From Lytechinus pictus (lineage: Eukaryota > Echinodermata > Echinoidea > Temnopleuroida > Toxopneustidae): DNA of 64,000 nt. Below, piece after piece: positions 57,087 through 64,000 of this stretch. The stretch is taken from positions 22,903,501 to 22,967,500 of the forward strand of contig NC_087262.1 of the NCBI RefSeq assembly GCF_037042905.1, in the 5' to 3' direction. The translations under genes were made by a program, and so were the position numbers. The notes beneath the pieces were generated by a model. The model was given only the letters and a program-made list of their open reading frames with translations. It was not told where the DNA came from and ran no database searches. Position 1 is the first letter of the stretch. Each line of letters begins with the position of its first letter.

Positions 57087-57239
57087 GGGGCCCGTTTCAT
57101 AAAGAGCTACTAACTTTGCCATTATCAGATTATGGCAACTACCGTGACAACATGGCTCAGCAGCCAAATGAATAAAAATCAAGGTTATCATGGTAGTTGT
57201 CATAATGGCAAAGTTAAAACAGTTGTAAGAAACGGGCCC
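57087..57239. mobile_element. GGGGCCCGTTTCATAAAG MITE
   Basis: GGGGCCCGTTTCATAAAG and its imperfect inverse TAAGAAACGGGCCC bound 153 bp; TTTGCCATTATCAGATTATG pairs with CATAATGGCAAAG. Fragments of the same family occur at 26907, 40745 and 53490. Confidence 0.85.
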
Positions 57240-57569
57240 ATGTTGCAGAAAGAATTGTATTTGATCTTATCTCAAATAATAAATCGCAATTCTTTAAATA
57301 CGCTTTTACGATTGGCTCAAAAACAGGCTGCCTTTGATTTCTGGAGCTGCGTTTTATTTCATAAGACAGAGTACTTCTTCATGGTAGTTGTACCGGAGAT
57401 CATCAGAACCTACAGATCAAAGGAGGAAACGAATGAACCAGGCGGTAAATACCTTTCTTTCAAACAAACATAGAAGTAATGGTTTAGTTACTTAAAGTAA
57501 ATATGACGTTGTCTTCAGCCTTTCTTTACCTGCTTCATCGAATAGTTCAGAAAGGCTATATCGTTATAC

Positions 57570-57601
<32 letters not shown>
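57570..57601. repeat. (GA)n microsatellite plus G run
   Basis: AGAGAG repeat of about 22 bases followed by ten G. Confidence 0.95.
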
Positions 57602-57604
<3 letters not shown>

Positions 57605-58891
57605 GGAGTTTCCCGAACATAAGAAGGATGAGCTTTCTCTAATTGCGATAAGAAAGATGGATCAGCAGAAGACACAAAAATCTGATATGCCTATCATCCT
57701 CACAAATCCTATGCAGAATGTTCCTTTTAACCTGACTCTATGCTAAGATATCATGAATATATATATATTTTTATTAATAAATAAATATGAGGAGGAACTA
57801 CACTGTAGACCCTGTCCGAGGGACCTATAATAATGGCAATATGTCTTCCCGATGTCTTCCTTGACTTGATTTTGAACCCTGGAGGCCAGACAATGAGATC
57901 ATGGATTTACAAAGATACAAGTCATTTTTTGGTCTCTCGCAAGTTGCAATACTTAAGTTTATAATTTTTTTTTTTTGCATGTTCTGCCTATAAAGCTAGG
58001 ATTTATTTTCTTAATGCAAATACAAATCTATTTCAAATTCATCTTACATTCATGCACATTTTGTCTTCGGTCACAAATCGTTGTCTTATAATGTAAATAT
58101 TGGCATAACAATTAGCTCTAATTTTCGTATAATAAAGTCCTTTCAATTCTTTTATAAAAGAATTGAAAGGACACTATAATTTTGTCTTCCTCTTCTCCAA
58201 GAAATATTTAAATCGCCCTGTTTATGATATGCCTTTATCGAAATATATACGTACCACCAAAGAGGTAATAGCGATAGGATCTTCTCATTAACTTATTGTA
58301 TTTTTTGGAGAAGAGGTGGACAGATACAATTAAACAAAAATACTGAATAGCTAAGCATGTCATTTAAAGCGTCTTTCCCCCACAACAGCTCGTTCGCTCT
58401 ATTGTATTTCGTCTCTCCTGAACGCTTCAGCGAACTATTTTGTGACGTATCAGGCAATATAATTCACCATCGACCTCGCCATTCACCAAATGCCGCTTCA
58501 TGCTGCGATCGAGCGAATTGCAACTGAACAACTCTTCCGAAACACATTGATAGGTGTGGTTCTACTCTCAACTCCCTGGTTGAATATACTTTTATATATA
58601 CCAGCTGTATAATCTCGGGTTTACCGTTCACTGAGGTTATCTCTCGGCTATGATCATGATGATAAACTAAGCTCACTCGCAGTGCCAGGATCATTTTGTG
58701 TTTCGTCGTTCTGAAGTTCTGAAGTTCTGAAGTGGCTTCCCAAAGCATATACAGTGTGAGGAGCAGTATCAGAGTACGACGACCATAATTTAAGTGTTTT
58801 GGACTCGGTTATAATCTGAAGTTTGTACCACCGAAACATCGTCATATCCCGGGTCATATCCAAGGTTGTATTCTCAGAGTTTTCGAGCACC
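57602..58891 (+). other. unassigned DNA and probable 5' region of the next gene
   Basis: 57805-57830 contains a decayed SINE fragment. 58137-58172 is a perfect 36-bp palindrome (GTCCTTTCAATTCTTTTA and inverse). From about 58380 the sequence becomes more CpG-containing; a TATA-like TTTTATATATACC lies at 58590-58602 and CTGAAGTT is tandemly tripled at 58709-58730. It may be promoter and 5' UTR, but no start site can be fixed. Confidence 0.4.
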
Positions 58892-58963
58892 ATGGCAGAT
58901 GAGAAGATCAACCCAAGCGCGCGAAAGAAAGTCGATCTTGATCGGCAGTCTATCGTGATAGAT
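58892..58963 (+). CDS. probable first coding exon of an unidentified gene
   Basis: GAGCACCATGG is a strong animal start context. The 72-base frame encodes MADEKINPSARKKVDLDRQS then IVID, and stops at a consensus donor GAT/GTGAGT in phase 0. Codon use is GC-richer than the surroundings. Charged and soluble, with no signal peptide or domain visible in 24 residues. The remaining exons are not recognised in 59-64 kb, so the gene probably extends beyond the window or has small exons I missed. I do not recognise the family. Confidence 0.55.
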
Positions 58964-59295
58964 GTGAGTATTTATGCCGGTATTATGTAAAACCAAGTAT
59001 TATGTTCTAACTCTAAGTAATGTAAATGTGTTTTGTGCAGCGATGGCCGAAATAAAACTCATCCGAACTTTGGAACTGATATTTGGGGTCATATTATCGT
59101 GTCAATTGGACACTCTGCTCTGCACTCATTCAATGTATCCTATGTGATGGTCACTTTCTGTTGTCATTTCATGGAGCTATCAACACTAGCTCCATGGTCA
59201 TGGGTCATCCCATGTTGATGAGTAAGCTAAAGTACGCACTCGGATTTAATTGACGTTGAACTTTCACACAGCTGTGATAATTACGAATTGATTTA
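58964..59295 (+). other. unassigned, putative intron
   Basis: Follows the donor at 58964. No second exon seen. Confidence 0.35.
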
Positions 59296-59883
59296 TTCTT
59301 GTTCCCGGGGGGGGGGGGCACTTACATTGACGAGTGGATACCATGCGCGACCAAAAAAAACCTCGTAAAAAGGACGTCTTTTTCAAGATAGGACACGTTA
59401 TGTACTTATAATGTGATAAGGGTGTCAAAAACACAAAAATAATGAAAAAAATGTGTCAATTTCGCTAGGAAAGCTACGTGTTTAGGGTCAAATTTGCGGG
59501 GATGATAAAACAAAAGTAAAATGTTTATAAAGGATGTCCTTTTTGCCCCAACACTACGCGTTTAGAGTCCGATTTGCGCGAGATGTGGAAGGCGGGGCCG
59601 TTCTTAACCAAAGATGTGTAAAGGTAAAACCGACGACCAACGGACCCGTGACATAACAATAAAATATTGCTGTACTTGTTTAGAGGTTCATTTCAGGGAA
59701 TACTTGCCAAGAGTATCGTTTGTTTCCAATACTTGTTAAGGGTAGGGTTTCACACGCCAATACTTGTTAAGGGGTGCATTTTCAGAATATGGAAAATACG
59801 TGTTTAGGGTGCTTTTCGAGACCCCATGGTCGCGCGTGGTATCCACTCGTCAATGGAAGTGCCCCCCCCCCCCGGCTCTTGTT
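59296..59883. mobile_element. GGGGGGCACT-ended element, copy 3 (second subfamily)
   Basis: A 572-bp element (59304-59875) has ends CCCGGGGGG...GCACTTACATTGACGAGTGG and the inverse CCACTCGTCAATGGAAGTGC...CCCGG. TTCTTGTT (59296-59303) and CTCTTGTT (59876-59883) form a 7/8 duplication. The interior (TACGTGTTTAGGGT, AATACTTGTTAAGGG repeats) differs from copies 1 and 2, so only the ends define the family. Confidence 0.85.
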
Positions 59884-62800
59884 CATAATATCATTGGATC
59901 ATATAGGCCTAATATGATCTCTTATTTGTTTGCTAAAGAATGCGATTGCGGTATATGTTCAGAATTAACATTCATCGCTTTTTTCACATAGACCTCGAGC
60001 GCTTTGTTTGAATATTCCATGTAATATTTTTTTAAATGCTGAATGATTTTTTAATAGCCCGCAATATGATGATGTTTATCAGAGCTATGATATATCATTT
60101 TGCAGGATAATCATAAATCATTCAGCGTTTGAAAATTAAAGGTATCACCATATAGTGAGTGGCCGTTAGAAGCATTTGTAGGCCTACATATTAACTTACC
60201 CCATATTTTGGTCAATGAGGAACACTGGGCTCCTGAAACATGTGAAATCTATAAAAGATTTGGTTTGTAATTGCGAGGTAGGAGGTTTTTGCACTGTGGC
60301 TTGAAATAAAGGAAAGTATTTAGTCAGATCATAAGTTCCTTGACCTCTGACTGCAATCGTCTGAGTCTCTTCAACCCCCCCCCCCCCCTCTGCATCTTTC
60401 TCACGTACCATCTCTTCGTATCTCATTCTCCTCTATCTCTTTGATTCTACCCCCCCCCCCTCATCATTCTCTCGGGTCTTCCTCTCTTTACATTCTGAAT
60501 CTGGTCTTCGATGATCGAATACTGAGGTCCCAATAAGGTCTACTTTAACGTGCTTTCGGCTACTGGTTTCATAATGTGCAAAACCCGCATTCGATATCAA
60601 TTTTTTTTTAAATTCCATTCTTTGTTATCCACATAAAATATACATTATTAAACTACATGAAAATCATCAGAATACGTTACACTATATTTTTAGTCTAATA
60701 CTATGGGCCTACACCGAAAATAAGCGAATGAATTCATTCATGATTCATCCAACTGATATCAAAAGCCTTTCCATGTAACGATACAAAAACCAATTCACCG
60801 AGACAAAAGAGATCATTAGGCATATTTACTTTATTTTACCTTTATTTTGCCTACATGATGCACTTATGGAGTTGTTCATATTCTGGAAGCCCGTATATTT
60901 GTGTAATATTTCATCATACTAGCCTATGTGCTGAACAAGATGTGAGGTAACTTTATATTGTCTTGTCCATCTGGCATACCTGTAATGTTTTTCATGAAAG
61001 CTTTCCGATAGAAGCGTTGAAAGGGTTGATACGAAAAGAATAGCCGATGGAGTATAATTACTTCAGTGATAATATAGTCGGAGCAACGCATGTAAGCGAA
61101 TGCAATTGCTTCCTGTTATGGAATATTCTCACCAACGTTTATGCCTCACTCTTTTTTTTTTGGGGGGGGGGATTCTGCATGGCTCCTGTTAAATTTACCT
61201 TTACTAAGCCATTTTGAGCCTTTGTGCTTCCTGTCACTAAAAGTATTTACATGTAGGCCTATTGATTTCTTTTGATTTTGCGTTTTTTACTCGGAAATAA
61301 GTTGAACTTGAGATGATATTTTTTCGCATCCTTTATATCCTCTAAATCATGAACCATATTTTGTTATAATCAAATGGAAACCAAAATCAAATATTCACCA
61401 TGATCGTGACGATACTGCTGATATTCCAGGAACGAACAGCAACTGTTATCACTGCCGCACTAAGCATGTCAACAACAAATATGACTATAGACAAAATAAA
61501 AACATTAAAATAAACAATATTTAGCCTAGTGCAAGCAGGTTGTATATTGTCATGATTATGGAGGTGCAATTAGATGCCGTGCTGTAAATTCTTGGTAGGT
61601 AAAAACTAACAACATCTGGCAAGCATGTTTCCAATTCAATGAATATCTTAACATATCCATTGGATTCATGATAGATGTCTGTTTGTACAGGCAAACTGGC
61701 TGGATCATTTTGTATAACATTAATATTATGGGCCTTTTCAGGCAATAGCCAGTACAGCTTAGGCCTATGATACTAAGGGCGGTGCTATACATGGGTGGGG
61801 GCAGGGTGCGACCACCTTCTGCTATTCACCTGAGATTAGCCCCCCCCCCCCCTCCCCCGCGACTCGCCGCCCCTTCTCCGGTTTTAAGAAACATGGGGAT
61901 AGTCAATATACTTAATAATTCCATAAATATACATTCCAATATGAATTCATAAAAATGTGGACTAGCAACAACAACAACAACGTTAATATAAAAACAACAA
62001 CAATATTCCCATACAGTATTACCCTCCTCGTCACACCTCACACATCACCATCGTCACAACCAATAACATCAGCAAATATAACGAGACCATCAGGGGTACG
62101 GCTGCAGCGGCAGATGGCAGGGGCGACCCCCCCCCCCAACAAATGATCAAAAAATTAAGATAAGAGAAGGAGAAAAAAGGGAGAAGGAAAGATGAAAGGA
62201 GAATCGAAATTGGAAGGAGAGGTTTAGGTAGGCCTAAAGTTGAACGTTATGATTCCCATATGTTTTTCATTGGTAAGAAATTGACGTCAAGTCGTCTTCT
62301 TCAGCCCCCCCCCCCAATATAAAACAGCCTGACACCTCCCCTGAAGACCATGCTCCTCCTCAATTACCCCACCTCACCCCCCCCCCCCCCCCCGAAAAAA
62401 AAATGCGTGACGAGAAAAATGAATATTGATCTCGATAATACCCGAATTCTGGTGCCCTACAATATTATTGAAATCAATTATATGCGAAATATCCTAGACA
62501 TGTTCGACCTATTCAAGGTGGAAGTTCCAAAGAATGTATTGAAATGAATCTCTCATGCGTAGAATAGTTGAATCCTCAACAATTCTTCCGATTTTTTTTA
62601 ACACGAAAAGTCAGACGGTTTTCAAATAGTATAATTTTGCTTACGACGCATTTATGATCGCGCAATTTTCGCTTTTCACACATCTAGGGAAGTTGTATTT
62701 TTATACCACAGTATAAATAGAAATTTTCTTTTGACCATAATGCTAAATAGCAACAAGAATGTAGACCGAGTTTCAAGAAACACAGGGTCACAAGGAAAGA

Positions 62801-63029
62801 AAAATATTTATACTTAAACCGAAAGACGATGTTTACAAAGTACTTTGTCAGATTATAGGCAAGCTCATATATACTCAATGTTAGCAAATTAACTATTCTT
62901 GAAATAAACCTGAACCTGATTACCAAGTAAACCAATCTCCCCGCCCCCATCTTTGTTTGGGTTAGAGCTTATTTGCCTCCGAGTAAGAAGATTGTACAAT
63001 ATCCAGTGAGAATGTGTAGTAGTAAAGTA
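59884..63029. other. unassigned DNA rich in C/G homopolymers
   Basis: C or G runs of nine or more occur near 60376, 60451, 61161, 61840, 62127, 62304 and 62378. A small CAA microsatellite is at 61966-62000. A 42-codon frame at 62419-62547 (MNIDLDNTRILVPYNIIEIN...) is not supported by splice sites or homology. No gene can be called. Confidence 0.4.
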
Positions 63030-63192
63030 GTAATAATGATAATGATAATAATGATAATGATAATAATAACAGCAAGAAGGTAGAAGGGTCCCAATTTTGT
63101 TAAGTCTTTAATCGTATGACTCGGCAGGGAATGGAACCCACGACCTCCCGTTCATTAGGTGGGTGTTCTACCACTGAGCCATCACGTCCGTT
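63030..63192 (-). mobile_element. tRNA-derived SINE with GATAAT tail
   Basis: On the minus strand GGCTCAGTGGTAGAAC (A-box region, 63165-63180) and TGGGTTCCATTCCC (B box, 63127-63140) are tRNA-like, closest in style to tRNA-Gly, but the T stem and acceptor do not pair. A short body and an (ATT/ATC)n tail (63030-63070) follow. It is not a functional tRNA. Confidence 0.75.
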
Positions 63193-63831
63193 ATACTGTG
63201 ATTTCGTTTATCTAATGTGTAAAAATAAAAATTAAAATAGAACTATTCGAAGTCATTTTCTTGTTTCGCTTGAATGTGATAATGACTCATAATTCGGTAA
63301 CTTATTGATTGTAGAAATATATTAATTTCGAAACACTGGGCCCACCAATGAAGCACGGACATCTAGCCTATAATGTTTTAAACGATCTGGTTTGCTACAT
63401 TATATGAACCAACGTTAAAAGCTTGCAGGAAGTGTACTAACAAATTCTTTTTTTAAATATATGAACATTTTAAATAACATTTGAGAAAGAGTTTTTGTTA
63501 AAATCTGGCAAAAATTAAAATACAAGAAAGCAGGTGCATGAATTCTCGACCCCCTCTAAAAACGAAAACTCACAACTTTATCTTGTTATTCAACTGACTG
63601 TGTAGTTATGCATAAACTCAGTAAAAAGAACGGGTCACTTTGAACTAATAGGCAAGTAAAGTGCGCAGTAATTGATTATGTAACACACTCATGAGGTAGT
63701 AGTATATCCTTCCTATTAATTTCAAAGGAGGATTAAAGAGAGAGATAAGATTGTGAACTTGATTTTATTTTTTCGATCACTGCAGTGTTAGTATAGCCAT
63801 GATAGCAGTGTGCTTTTGAGATGAGTACAGC
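63193..63831. other. unassigned DNA
   Basis: Nothing recognised. Confidence 0.4.
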
Positions 63832-64000
63832 TTAAAGGTCAAGTCCACCCTAGAAAAATGTTGATTTGAATAAATAGAGAAAAATCAAACAAACATAACG
63901 CTGAAAATTTCATCAAAATCGGATGTAAAATAAAAAAGTTATGGCATTTTGAAGTTTCGCTAATTTTTCACAAAACAGTGATATGAACAACTCAGTGACA
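63832..64000. mobile_element. TTAA-flanked foldback MITE, copy 3, cut by window end
   Basis: Starts TTAAAGGTCAAGTCCACCCT and continues AATTTCATCAAAATCGGATG as in the copies at 44254 and 46948; the right half lies outside the window. Confidence 0.88.

Noticed and set aside
63120-63192. tRNA-Gly-like gene
   Set aside because: Promoter boxes without a foldable cloverleaf, followed by a repeat tail; a SINE.

Overview
The window looks like nuclear DNA of a marine deuterostome, most likely an echinoderm close to sea urchins. It is AT-rich and gene-poor, and most of its recognisable content is small non-autonomous transposons, foldback elements, truncated LINEs and SINEs. The assignment rests on a spliced macroH2A gene of animal type and on repeat types I associate with echinoids. 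It is an inference; no species can be fixed from the sequence alone.

Layout. 1-8.7 kb is repeat-rich intergenic DNA: a GAT microsatellite, a mariner-type MITE with TA duplications (2601-3203), LINE 3' ends and a decayed LINE reverse transcriptase (4618-5733). At 8748-9833 (minus) lies an intact single-exon rhodopsin-class GPCR. Fifty-one bases upstream of its start codon begins an 11.76-kb segment (9885-21641) bounded by 26-bp inverted repeats and kilobase-scale arrays of CTGTNGTACT-like motifs. I read it as one large DNA transposon, or a composite, that has collected nested insertions, including two hAT-type elements with perfect 8-bp target duplications. 23.6 kb holds a 112-bp-arm perfect palindrome. 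24.5-26.0 kb is a broken LINE. 26178-26645 (minus) encodes an ISG12/IFI27-like hydrophobic glycine/alanine-rich protein. 27.5-38.3 kb is mobile DNA again, including a 5'-truncated Tx1-like LINE (30.0-32.57 kb) and one of two copies of a SINE whose head resembles 7SL RNA.

The main gene is macroH2A (38713-50475, plus), with seven coding exons rebuilt from splice sites and reading phase and giving 374 residues: an H2A fold, a basic linker and a macro domain. The macro exon resembles vertebrate macroH2A1.1, the ADP-ribose-binding isoform. Its introns carry foldback elements, a CACTA-like element, a repeat bearing four DR1 nuclear-receptor half-site pairs, and an array of degenerate copies of a splice acceptor.

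50.5-64 kb is non-coding repeats, including a second 7SL-like SINE and two more copies of a family with GGGGGGCACT ends and 8-bp duplications. One convincing first coding exon of an unidentified gene lies at 58892-58963 (plus). There is no operon-like organisation. The protein genes (GPCR, ISG12-like, macroH2A, the unknown first exon) look functionally unrelated, and the most informative content of the window is its mobile DNA.
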